Assembly: GCF_026151205.1 (NCBI RefSeq)
Contig: NC_087074.1
Coordinates: forward strand, 17,832,712-17,892,711
Direction of reading: 5' to 3'
Origin: Bolinopsis microptera
Taxonomy: Eukaryota > Ctenophora > Tentaculata > Lobata > Bolinopsidae
DNA length: 60,000 nucleotides
Numbering within the stretch: the first letter of the stretch is position 1; every line of letters starts with the position of its first letter. The position numbers were made by a program, and so were the translations under genes. The notes beneath the pieces were generated by a model that saw only the letters and a program-made list of their open reading frames with translations, was not told the origin of the DNA and did no database searches. Below, piece by piece: positions 46,111 through 57,900 of the stretch.

Positions 46111-49100
46111 TCACAAGTCCCCGAGGAGCTGCCTGGCGAGTTCCTCAGTGTCCTGTAAATTATCAGATTTAAACCTCTTAGCAGCTCTATCCTCAGATTC
46201 AGATTCAGACGCCCCATCTTCAGAGTAGTCACCTCCTTGCTCCTCTTCCTCTTGCTCCTCTTCCTCTTCCTCTTGCTCCTCTTCCTCGCTGTCGGAGTTA
46301 CCACCCCCGAGTGTAGCTACTCCCCCTGATCTAGCCGCGTCTCTTTCTCGCCGCTTCTCTTTTCGAGCCTGCATAGTTGAAACATCATAGATAGTGAGTT
46401 GTTACGAATGATAATATTACATATGTGGGAATTCAAAATATATGAAAAGAAATAATTAAATTTGTGGAGGCTATGAAAATGGTCGATAAGTGCATTGTTA
46501 ATATCGTCTAATTCTAGAAGAGTTAAAGCTCACATGCTTAGCCTCCTTTCGTTTGTTTTTCTGTTCCAACTTGTCCATCTTATCCTGCGCTCTCATGTCC
46601 GCCGTTATCTCTGCTATATCAATGCCACCTGACGAAACACAATCATCACAATAGGACAATAGTTATTAAATAACTAACGTTTAAAGTGCACTAGTTAAAC
46701 TGAGGTGAGTGAGTACTGTGCGTTCTATATGAGCCGAGTTATTTGCTTTATGAGCCGAGTTATTTGCTTTTTAAAGTCAATGAATGAATACTAAAATAAC
46801 AAACTGCACAGGTAGCCACGCCCACCAGTTGGAAAACTCCCGGATAGTTGTTATCAGATCAGGTGATGTGTGCATCAGGTAATGCAGTATCAACTGATAA
46901 TGCTTACGCTATATAACAACTTAAGAACACTATAACAACTTAAGAACTGACCTGCTTTGGAAGGATCGAGGGCAGGGGTTATATCAACTATAGCAGCGTT
47001 ATGTTTCTCGAACACTCCTTCTTGAGATTCAACCTGTGACAAGAATCTTATCACCACATAAAATTACAAGGATTTAAATATAATGAATAGGATTTAAAAA
47101 TAATAAATATAACAATGTATATTATGTAGATTAATGCGTAGGATGAAAGGATCGCTTTTATACTTGAGAATTGAAATTTTATTTAACAGGGCAATTATAG
47201 GATTCTCAATAATGACAGCTAAATCATTGATTACCGAGCATATACATTATTCACTGTCATACTACACAACTCACATTTCCTTCTTCATCGAATACAATTT
47301 TAGTGTTAGCCACGATCCCCTTTCTCAACAAAGCCTTTGCTTTCGCAACTTTTGTCTTAGGTTTTCCTTTAGGTTGTCGGGGCCCAATTTCTTCAAGGTT
47401 CTCTGTAGACATTGAATCAACCACTGAACTTCCTTTCTTGATCAAATATCGTCCCTGAAGTTTTCGTAAATGAAGTTAACAATTTGAAAAGATTTTACCC
47501 CAATCGGTGTTAGCATAAAAATATAAAACTCTTTCAAGTTTCAGGCGGTCTCCTTGGCCTGATATGAGTCACTACGGGCACAACAATAAGCTTCAGCATT
47601 GGTAAAAAAGAGAAGAACTGATAACATACCCATCATCATCATCTGATGGAAGATCTAACTTCACTTTTTCTTCTCCGAGCTGTCCTTCTTTGTCTTTTTC
47701 TTCGTCCTTTTTACTTTCCTGTAATTAAAAGATTTATCAGTAAATGGAGTTATAAGAATTTATTTGAAGTGTCACGGTCAAATTATCGAGATTATAATTC
47801 AACGTTATGATCGTTAAACAGGTTGTGTTCGCCAAAATGTTCCCAAATCACAAATAATTACGAACTAACCTGAGTTTCTCCTCTCTTCTTCTCTGCTTTT
47901 TTCAGGAACCTGACTTTAGGTGCAGTGAGGAGACCGAGAGAAGCAGCATAAGCTGCCAGCGGGAGTTGGTTTACATTGAACACGGACTTGTCTTTCTGAA
48001 GGAAGATACTCCGGACATAGCTGACGAAACATTTACGAGCCCTGGAGGGTGGGGATATTATTAATTTGGAGAAATTGTGGTGTTATCAGTGGGGAATACC
48101 TGATCATGATCTGAGTGAGATAGATTAAATGTTTAGATTAGGAAGTCTAGCAAGGAAGGTAATTGAACTTCTGTAAAATTTTACCAGTGGTGTACTTCGG
48201 GGCTTTCTGCGCAAAGTGACTGTACTTTTTTCTGGATCGAAACCTGAACGAATATTATTTTGAAAGTGGTTGAGGCTCCATTACAGATTACAGAGATCAA
48301 AGATACGACACAATTTAATTTCAAATTCATAGTGAGCAGGAAAAATAAAATCAAGTGCAAAAAGGTAACCTGTTTTTGAGGGTTCACTCTTATCTTAGTA
48401 AGAGAGATACCGGTGTTGGTGAGTTTAGTCACCATCTCCTCCTCGGAGGGGAGGAACATTGCCAGACTGTTCCCTGTCTTGTGGTATCTAGCAGTCCTTC
48501 CTGATCTGGAGAGTATATCTGTTAATATTTTAACGTTACACCTTAATAAACTGAGTTTGCGAATAAATAACACTGCTGGAGAAAATAATTACAGAGCTAT
48601 TACGGAAGAGCAGGAAGGAAGGCGGGGGGGGGGGGGGCAACCTCATAAAGCAACATTGATTTTTTTGAAATTTTAGGTGAAAATTTCATGTCAATATTTT
48701 TACTAATATAAGTTTCGATTAAAAAAGTTTTTGGAAATATTTTTATTTGTTGTTCAAAATTTTCAGAAACTATCTATATGAGCAGCCTTTTGAAAGTCTG
48801 AACTGTTCATAATCCTTTGATCAAATTAAAAACCCTATAAGTTTAAGGTACACAAAGGCAAAAAATCCAATTTTTCCCAACCCTAATAAATAAATTGTTA
48901 AAACTTTAATTTAATCCCCTCATGCAGTAAAAACACTTTAAAACAGCTACCACTATGAATAGAATTGAATGTATGATGTAAAAAGTGGGAAAATACTGGG
49001 GAAAAACCAACAAAACCAACAAAATAACCATAAATACGGTAATGCCCCCCCCCCCCTGAATATCTATGGTTCATGAATTATTACGGCAGGCTAAGTTTCA

Positions 49101-52100
49101 TTTGTCAGATTAATAGTGAAGCGAACAATATCGAGATATTAATTGATATAATTGATGTACTTGCCAGACATTTCATGGCCCGTCCCGGAACTTATAGTTG
49201 ATGTTGCAACGTGAGACAATGATGTACGATAGTTCTTTATTTTGTTTACATAATCATGAAGTGAAATACTGGCTCTCGCAATTCCCTGATAAGAATTTAC
49301 TTTTTCCAATATCGGTGTTTGGTAATTTTTTTGACGTCATATGCATACCGTCAGGTAGTTGATATTTGAAAATTCAATTAATTATCAAGCGTTACATTTC
49401 AGCCATGCAAAATTACAATGAAATATTTTGATATATTAATTGATAAATGGTACTGCAATATAAGTTGCTTAATGTGTGGCCGAATGACAACTAACTAAAC
49501 AAGAAAAATAAACTTGATTAAATACAATAATTAATTCGGCTGAACAAACAGTCAACACATAGCAAGAGCCACATTAACGTTGGGGCCGTAAATATGACGT
49601 CAAAAAATTACCAACAGTTATATTTTACAATTCCAGTGCTGCGAATAAAACTTGTGTTCTTTATCTTTGTTTCGTGATTTGAACGTTAGGAAGTCGAATT
49701 TCTGTACTTAGAAATCACTTTTATTAAATTTGGCTGTGCTGCGAATAAAACTTGTGTTCTTTATCTTTGTCTCGTGATTTGAACTTTAGGAAGTCGAATT
49801 TCTGTAATCACGTTTATTAAGTTTGGCTGTGTGTTTCTTAAAGTTAATCTTCGCTGGTGATATTTCTTAATTTTTCTATAAATGTTTCTTGATCGCTTGA
49901 CAATTTGTTGCAGGCTGATGCGGGTTTTGACTGAACTGGTTCATACTTTTACACCTATTTAACTGTGACAGTGAAATCCTGGCCGTAGGCTACACTAAGT
50001 TATTAGATAACTAAGTTACACAATTCGTAACATAACTTGTTGCACATTCATGAAATAGATTAACATTTAAACTAACAATTAAAATTATTCAAATCCTCTC
50101 CGCAGCGATTACATGGCTAAGTTCCTGTCAAAAATACGGAATATCATCAAGATCAATGACATAACCCCAGCTCTCTTGGAAAAGTGGGGTCCCGAGGAAT
50201 GCGACACGAGACGTATCCTAGCAACAGCATACCGTCTAACCCACTATTTTGGCTGGGATGATCTGATCTACGGTCACATCACTGTCAGAGTGCCAGGAGC
50301 AGATGATCACATGCTGATAAACCCGTACGGACTACACTACACGGAGGTAACCGCGAGTAACCTTATCAAGATCAATTATTCCGGCCACGTGATAGACCAG
50401 GGGTCTACCAAGTTCCCTTTCCAACCTGTAGGGTATGTGATCCACTCTGCTATCCACTCTCAGCGACCTGATCTTGGGTGTGTCATGCACATTCACAGTA
50501 AAGAAGGGATCGCGCTGACTGCTGCAGTTGAGAAGATTGAGCCAGTCACTCAGGCTAGTGTTGAGTTAGGACAGATCAGTTATCATGATTTTAGAGGGAT
50601 AATATTCCGTCCGGAGGACAAAGAACCCCTGAGCAGAGATTTCCCAGCTCCCTCAAAGACACTGATTCTAAGAAACCACGGTCTGCTCACTGGAGGTAAG
50701 ACGGTTGAAGAAGCGTTCAACATCATGTACTTTCTCCACCAGGTGTGCCAGTGTTATGTAGACAGCGGGTTCACTCACTCCCCAGTACCACCCAGCAGGC
50801 TTATTTCTCAGGAGATAGTGGACCTGTCCCGGGATGGAACTGATAGTTGTAGGTTTGATACAGGTTACGGGGACCAGGAGTTCGAGGCACTAGCGAGGCT
50901 GCTGGACTATCAGGGGTTTGAGACGGGGTATCCCCACAGCCAGGCCTCCAGGACTTTATTGGACCAGAATATGAAGTGAGGATGTTGGGAAACCGGGCTT
51001 GTGGTTAAATTGTCATGATTTAAGTGTGAACATGTTGAAGATGGCGGGACAAAGCTACTTGTCTATGTTACTGAAGGAAGTTGGGACAAACTCTAAAGAG
51101 GAACTGCGAACCCCTGATGCGGGACAGGGATTCTGGAGGGTTATCTGGCGTCGATCGGACTTAGTTCCGACATAGTAGTGTATATAATTTAAGCAAACCA
51201 TAAAGATTTTTAGTTGAAAAAGGGTTGGAAAGAAAAATTACCCGTCCTTTTCACAGTTTTAATTTTTCATTTTTCATGTTTTCCATTTTAATTTAATGTG
51301 AAAATTTATTCCGGTATCAAATTTTTTTTATGAGAGAGAATACCGTAAATTTTTGTTTTAAAAAATTGGCTTAGAAATTTTTCCCAATTTTATACTAGTT
51401 TTACAAAGAGTTTTTACTTTTGTGACCAAAAAAACGCCCGGGTGAAAACGTTTAAAAAGTTTAGGGGGGGGTTTGTTGGATAGCTAATGAGACAAAAGTA
51501 CGTTTCAAAAATTATTGGGACCAATTTGCTGAGGCCCCTTTATGTTGGGGTTCCCTGAACATGTGGGAACAAGGTTAAATTTGGGGGAAATTTCCCGGCC
51601 CCCCCTTAACACCAATTTTACAATTTGGGGTTTTCAATGGAAAATTGTTTTCGGTTCGGAATTACTTTTAACATCGAAAAAACTGCATGAGCTAATAACA
51701 GTAATAAAAGCTAGGAGCGCTCTTGACTGATAAAGTATTGACGAATGAAGAGTGACCAGAGAACCAACCTTATTTCTTATTATTATGTGTAATGTGTATG
51801 TATAATATCTTATGTGTTTGCACGCGGCACGCGGCACGTTCATCCAAACGCTTCGAAAATACCTAAAATTCGGGAAATATAAAATATAACGTTAAGGTAA
51901 ATGTTAAAATGTTACCTATGAACATAGGTCTCCAAGTCTTCAGGGCAGTCCAAATGAACGACCCAATGAACAGCTGGTATGTCCAGGCCCCTAGCTGCGA
52001 TATCTGTAGCGAGCAGAACGGCCGCTGAGAGAAAAGGGCTCTTATTGAAGATATTGAAGATAAAACAACGAATGAATGGAGGTAAATGTCGAATCTTCTC

Positions 52101-53606
52101 AAATCGTGAAAATATCTCGTACGAACTATTAGATACCACATAATTACTGTTTCTACGTCAAACACAACTATAGATTCACCTCTCCAATGTATCAACAATT
52201 AGATCATGAACAAATTACATTGATAGCTGACATCTAAAAAGGAAGGGCTATTTTGATTACTTACTTTACTTTATAATAAGATAACTAATAAACAAGATAA
52301 CTAATAAATAAGATAACTAATAAATAAGATAACTAATTAAACAAGATAACTCACCTGTTTTCTTACAGAATGCCTCGTATATTCCGACTCTGCGGAGTTG
52401 GTTCTGTTTGCCGTGAAGTGCCAATATTGGTGTGCCTGGTCTCAGTTTGCAGAGGACGGCATTGTGGAACTGAACCTGCCGAGTGAATTATCAGTGAAAC
52501 TATCACTTAAAGCGCGGTCACATCATTCTTTACACTTCTATAATATTTACTAATAAGATCTAGGGGATTAGCAAGTGGAACGAATTGGGTTGTTTAAAAA
52601 CCAGTGTTACTATCAATTTAAGAATAAAGCTTTTCTTAATTACCTGTTTGCAAGAGGACATAAAGACTAGAATCTTTGTGTTGAGATGAGACTTGATGAA
52701 GGCGTGGAGCACCTCCAGTTTCACAGACAGTTCCAAAGTGACGTAAGAGTGACTGAGTTGGGTTGGAGTCTTGCTCTTGTTGGTGGAGACTACCACGCTC
52801 TCCTGCAATCGGCAACGTCTATTACACAATCTTTCAAGTGAGAAGAAAATTTGGGGAAAGTTTGAGGGAATTTGTTTGTTGGGTAAGATATACACAGTGT
52901 AGTGTAGGTTTAATTAATCATATTGGTAAATAATAATTGGGAGTCTATCAGGGACAAAAGGAAATCGCGGCATGTACGGAATCGCGATTTTTCCCATTTT
53001 TTGCGACAAATTTTATATGTCGTCTGATGTCGCCTGATTGGCTTGTCGCGGTATCACGATTTTTGGCCAAAATAATCGCGATTTTCTTTTGTCCCAGGAG
53101 TCTATAAATACCTTGAGAGACAAGTTAGCTAGTTTCATGATATTTTTAGTGCTGAGGGTAGCGGAGAAAAGGAGAGTCTGCCGCTCTGTTGGCAGGTTCT
53201 CAAGAATATACTTCATGGCTGTTGAGAAACCCAGGTCTAGGATACGGTCTGCCTCGTCCAGTACTGAAATAAGAGGCTCAATATTGTTCAGCAAAAGTAC
53301 TTCTAGGTAAAAACCTAGTACAAACAACAAAGTTATGGTAACAGTTTCCAGCGGTAGTTTTTGTTTTAACAACCCAAAAAAATGATCGCGAATAAATAAA
53401 AGATCTAAGGAATTTACCGAGAAGCTGAAGAAGATCACAGTTAAATCCAGCAGTTTGGTCCATGTGCTGGAGCAGTCTCCCTGGTGTTGCTATGAGAATG
53501 TTGGTGCTCTGTATTCTCTTCCTCTCCTCCTCCACACTCTTTCCTCCTATTATCAGGCCCGCTGAGAAGTCATGCTTACACCCTACCTGTGGAGAGGGGT
53601 CATTAT

Positions 53607-53640
<34 letters not shown>

Positions 53641-54527
53641 CACCTGGGGGAGGTCATCTGTTTCCCTTTAGTGCTTTATTTTCTGTACTTTCAAGATTAA
53701 TTTATGTAAACATCCTTAAGACTGGCATTGACTGGAAAGTGATTTGCTGGTTTTCAAGGGTTACTAACACTAGGGTTTTCATCTGGAATATGAATAAACT
53801 AAAAAGTCCTGGCACCTTTTTGAGGACCTCGTATATCTGATAAGCAAGTTCCCGAGTGGGAGTGATGATGAGAGCTCCAGCTCCCATAGCAGTGGACCAC
53901 TTCTCTCTCCACAAACATTCCAACACGGGAACTAGGAACCCCAACGTTTTACCACTTCCTGTTATTGCTTCAGCCTGGGATGTAAGTTTCTTGTAAATCC
54001 TTCTGTCTCATCAACTTGTTTATTTTTGACTCTAGAAAATTATACAAAATAACATTGCGTTCAAAACGAAACAGATTCTTAATAATTTTTAAAATTCGTA
54101 CCTGAACATCGGAGCCTCTAAGACAGTGAGGGATGGACTGTCTCTGAATATCCGTCATATTCACAAACCCTGCTGACTCTAATCCTGACAGCGTCCTCGG
54201 AGAAATGGGCAAGTCCGAGAACTTCTCCATCGTTTCCGACTTCAGCTGTTTAAATGATTTATGTTACCTTAATTGGCACTTTTTAGCGAGTTTACTGATT
54301 GCAGCTTTTTGTAAGCTCTTTGTTCGGCATCAAAAGATTTTGTTCAAAGTATGTTCTTATTATAAATGTTAAAAGATAAATAAATGTATCTAAATTGAAA
54401 GTTGCTGGACACTCACGTGTTCATATCTTGAAGTACAGGATTTGATCTCCGCATCATACTTATCCCTCATTGCATTCTTGTTTCCCACCTTCTGCTTTCT
54501 CCCTCGTTTGAGAGGATGGGAAGACAT
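46111..54527 (-). CDS. DDX10: DEAD-box RNA helicase DDX10/Dbp4, 16 exons
   Basis: A ribosome-biogenesis helicase acting in the nucleolus on small-subunit pre-rRNA. Exons (minus): 54527-54417, 54245-54102, 53974-53816, 53586-53418, 53263-53112, 52802-52644, 52475-52355, 52024-51916, 48505-48370, 48243-48185, 48041-47870, 47718-47630, 47454-47275, 47033-46952, 46628-46534, 46368-46111; about 731 residues. Motifs in order: Q-motif region, [82 protein letters not shown] and [12 protein letters not shown] are family-typical, and the tail is Glu-rich. Phases agree at every junction except 47630/47454, where one base is unaccounted for. The 3.4-kb intron 51915-48506 hosts an antisense gene. An acceptor-like CTAGTCAG lies 3 bases before the ATG. 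Confidence 0.93.
48506..49318. other. Left part of the large DDX10 intron
   Basis: No exon recognised. G14 is at 48624-48637 and C12 at 49045-49056. The A/T-rich remainder shows no gene. Confidence 0.4.
49319..49614. mobile_element. About 296-bp MITE in a DDX10 intron
   Basis: The ends are inverted repeats TTGGTAATTTTTTTGACGTC and its reverse complement with one T fewer. The interior is AT-rich and non-coding and has a diverged inverted relative at 28350-28560. No clear target duplication is seen. Confidence 0.75.
49636..49830. repeat. 100-bp tandem duplication
   Basis: Two adjacent copies begin GTGCTGCGAATAAAACTTGT. The second has a few substitutions and lacks about eight bases. It lies some 300 bases upstream of the nested aldolase-family gene, possibly in its promoter or leader region. 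Confidence 0.88.
50113..50979 (+). CDS. Class II aldolase/adducin-family protein, single coding exon
   Basis: The 288-residue frame covers one class II aldolase/adducin domain (about residues 28-240). It shows [47 protein letters not shown] with the paired zinc-ligand histidines (HIH), and [10 protein letters not shown] with the third histidine. With the metal ligands kept, an aldolase/epimerase-like or decarboxylase-like enzyme is plausible, but substrate cannot be read from sequence. It lacks adducin's neck and tail, so it is not cytoskeletal adducin. The coding part has no intron and lies antisense inside a DDX10 intron. CCTCTCCGCAG ends 7 bases before the ATG, an acceptor-like site that implies a leader exon or a trans-spliced leader. 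Similarity to stand-alone bacterial/fungal members leaves retrocopy or horizontal origin open. Confidence 0.88.
   Translation: MAKFLSKIRNIIKINDITPALLEKWGPEECDTRRILATAYRLTHYFGWDDLIYGHITVRVPGADDHMLINPYGLHYTEVTASNLIKINYSGHVIDQGSTKFPFQPVGYVIHSAIHSQRPDLGCVMHIHSKEGIALTAAVEKIEPVTQASVELGQISYHDFRGIIFRPEDKEPLSRDFPAPSKTLILRNHGLLTGGKTVEEAFNIMYFLHQVCQCYVDSGFTHSPVPPSRLISQEIVDLSRDGTDSCRFDTGYGDQEFEALARLLDYQGFETGYPHSQASRTLLDQNMK
50980..51915. other. 3' flank of the aldolase-family gene in the DDX10 intron
   Basis: AT-rich non-coding sequence with short G and C runs (for example near 51463 and 51598). No polyadenylation site or gene is certain. Confidence 0.35.
53610..53637. repeat. G28 homopolymer in a DDX10 intron
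   Basis: A run of 28 G on the plus strand (C on the transcribed sense) lies about 20 bases upstream, in the sense direction, of the acceptor for the exon at 53586-53418. It may therefore serve as the polypyrimidine tract of that intron. Confidence 0.95.
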
Positions 54528-54552
54528 TATCTGACTAGGGAAAAAGGAATGA
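54528..54552 (-). promoter_or_regulatory. Acceptor-like site just upstream of the DDX10 ATG
   Basis: On the minus strand CATTCCTTTTTCCCTAGTCAG ends 3 bases before the start codon. It has a good pyrimidine tract and AG, so it looks like a 3' splice site for a leader exon or a trans-spliced leader. Confidence 0.55.
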
Positions 54553-54915
54553 TAGGAAATGGGCACAAATATTATTATTATTGCAAAAATATCATAGAAA
54601 GCAAGTGCAAATTGGGGAATATTTGGAAATATTTATGATCTACAACTTTAAATTCATTACACATCTAAATACTTTACAACATGGAGACGAGACAGTAAAA
54701 CTCTTCTTAAATATACGCGAATGTAATCTTGATATCTAAAAACTTCAAATTGTAAACATTTCAGGTCATAAAGTTCTCGGGCTTCATAATTTGCTTTCAT
54801 TTCTCTTTTAAAAGGTGTCCATGCTATCGCGATAGAGTAATCGACACAAATCCGACAGTCTGGTGAGTGGAAATTCCTTCAATTCGTCGACTTCTTCCAT
54901 AAAACTGAAAACACT

Positions 54916-57900
54916 TCACTTCCCCCTCCTAAAACTCCTGGAAATACGCCAGGCATTTGGTTCCTCGTATTTATTAAACAACGGCTCAATTTTCTCAGCC
55001 TTCTTGTTCTTACTAAGCTTAGTCTGATCAGCTGTCTTAAAGAAAGTAGGCGCCAGTTCCACCAGCCACTTTGCATCTATAGCAGTGCACTCCCTCATGT
55101 ACTCTTTAGTGGTCAGCACTAGTTCGTGGTACACAACCCAGTCAGGCTGCCGCTGGTACAGGGAGCTGGAGGGGTGGATGTAGACTACCTGGTTATCCAC
55201 AACTGTTTTGTAGCCCTCTTCTCGGTCTTTCTTGGGCCGCGTTTCGGAAGTAGCCCGAGCAGATTGCTTTTTGTATTTTGGTAGTTTTGCGGAGGCAGGA
55301 TACTACGTCTAGCTTGTGTCTGTCCATGATGCCCAACATTTGCTTTCTGACATCTTGTGCTCGTTTCAGCGTCCTGAGGGTGATGTGTTAAATTATATGT
55401 TCATATAATGTGACTATATGTTAAATGGATTCAAACATTAAGTTTAAATTGATTACGATTCGATGATCATAATTGCGATGGCAACATGGATATTTATAGC
55501 CGAATTTTGAGCCCGAAGTTTAAACTCTTCTAACTTTAAATTGGATTATTGAAAAAAACATGCGAAACATATCGTTAGCCCGTGTTGAAGACAATGCAGT
55601 AAACATGGTTTTATATTAGAAAAAGTTAAGGTTACAGCGTTTGACCATCTGTGGGATCTGTAACTTAAAAACTAGAGGTTATTAAATAACTGACCTTGCT
55701 TGTAGGAAGTTCTCGTAACACCAATGAGAAGCAAAGTTATTGTTCTTCCACGCATTATAAACAGCAAGCAGGGTCAGATGGTCTCCCTCCGGTTGATGGA
55801 ACTTTGCTTTCTTCTGATCCGCTAGAGTCTGCTTCTCTTTTGGGCGGTAGAACACGTTCTGAATGGACAACATGGATACAATCGTGATAGCCTCATCACT
55901 GCAACCCAGATTTACGCTCTGGATAAGAAGTTTTGATAGCTGAGGCTCGAGAGGGAACTCTGTCATTCTCCGCCCAAGCTTGGTGAGGAGACCCTCGTCA
56001 TCCAGCGCGCTGAGCGAGTGGAGCTCCTCCATCGCGCTTATCATAGAATCCTTGGGAGGGGGGTCCATGAATTCAAACGAGAGTAGGTCATTGATGCCCA
56101 TAGCTTTGAGTTGGAGAATGGTACTAGCTAAGTTGGTCCGCTGAATCTCAGGAACGGCTGTAGGCAACATTTCATCGTTGTAAGCTCGTTCTGTGTACAG
56201 CCTGTAGCATTTACCGGGTCCCGTTCTACCAGCTCTACCCTGACGCTGCTTAGCTTGAGCCTGAGAAATGGGGACCACCACCAACGAGTCCAGTCCTGCT
56301 TTGGAGTTGTAAACTTTCTGTTTCACAAAACCAGGATCTACCACGTAGTATATGCCATCGATAGTGAGGGAGGTTTCAGCGATGTTAGTTGCTATGACGA
56401 CTTTACGAGACCCAGGAGGAGCAGGATCGAATATTCTGGTCTGCATTTCACTTGGCAGTGCACTGTAAACAGGGAGAATAACCAGCTCGGGGACATCCTC
56501 TCCCAGCATCTTCATTCTCTCAAACAACATCTCTGCAGCTGTGTCGATCTCTTCCTGACCTGTAAGAAACAACAACACATCTCCTGGGGGTTCAGTTAGA
56601 TGAATCTGCATAACAGTTATCAAAGAGGCATCCAAATAGTCTGATTCTGGCTCTTTTGCATAGAATACCTCCACAGGAAACATGCGGCCCGGTATCGTGA
56701 ATATCGGAGCTTCATAGAAATAGGATGAAAACTTAGCAGCGTCTAGGGTAGCGGATGTCACAATAAGCTTCAAGTCTGGCTTCTTTTGGATGGCCTTTTT
56801 CATCAAACCGAACAAGACGTCTGTCTGCACTGTCCTTTCGTGAGCTTCGTCCAGCATGATGACGGAATATTGAGTAAGATCAGGATCTATCAAACATTCT
56901 CTCAACAACATACCTTCTGTCATGTATTTAATCTTGGTGTCCTCCGAGGTTACATCCTCGAAACGGATAGTGTACCCGACCTCCTCCCCAAGTCGACACC
57001 CAAACTCTTCGGACACCCGTTTTGCTACTGACATTGCGGCCACCCTACGGGGCTGAGTACACCCGATCCTACCCTTCAGACAGTAACCTTCCTCGTACAG
57101 GTACTGGGTCATCTGAGTGGTTTTACCACTTCCTGTTTCACCGATTACCACTAGAATCTTGTGCTTGTTAATGGCTTCCACCAGCTGGGCCTTCAGCTGA
57201 TAAATCGGAAGACCTTTTCTTTGCTCGACAATTGTCAGATCTGTACGCTTGCCGTAAGATACCTTTTTCCCGAAAGTAGCTTTCTTCCATTCAGGCACAT
57301 CCTCTTGTTCCTCAACTTTGAACTTGCCGTAACTTTCTTTTTGTTTCGAAGCGTTAGGAGTTGGGTCATGGAATGAGGAAGTGGAGGCGGTCTCATCTTT
57401 CCTATTGTTCCTCACTTCAGTCCTCACTTCTCGTCTCTCCTTAGCTAACGCACTCTGGGTTGTGGCAGAACGTTGGAGGGACCCATCCGGATTCTTAACA
57501 ATCCTGATCGGAGAGTGCTGTACACTCAGCTTGGTTTGACCTCGTAAGAAGAGCGGCTCCACCTCCGCCAGCTCAATCTCAACATCCTCAATATCAGACC
57601 CATCACCCTCCTCCAGCTCATCAATAGTGGGGTACTCACTCTTGTCCAGCACACCAGCAGCGATAAGCTGCTTGATTTCCCACCTCTCAGGGGAGGTGAG
57701 TCGTGTCACACCAGCTTTTCCACCAGCTTCCTCCCCCTCGTCTATCTCCTCCCTCAGCTGGTTCATCTCTGCCTCCAGTTTTGAGACCCGGGCCACGTTA
57801 ACGATCGGTTTGTTTAGGTCACGTGGGTTAAGATCCTTTCCTGATGTCTGGTCCACTTCTTTCATGGATAAACTTGTCTTGTGACCAACTATAGAAAGTA

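Noticed and set aside
46095-46304. Lys/Arg-rich frame overlapping the last DDX10 exon
   Set aside because: It is an out-of-frame shadow of the acidic DDX10 tail.
54916-55373. DHX8 as a pseudogene because of its frameshift
   Set aside because: More than 1190 residues are otherwise intact with all catalytic motifs, and the break is one base at a homopolymer.
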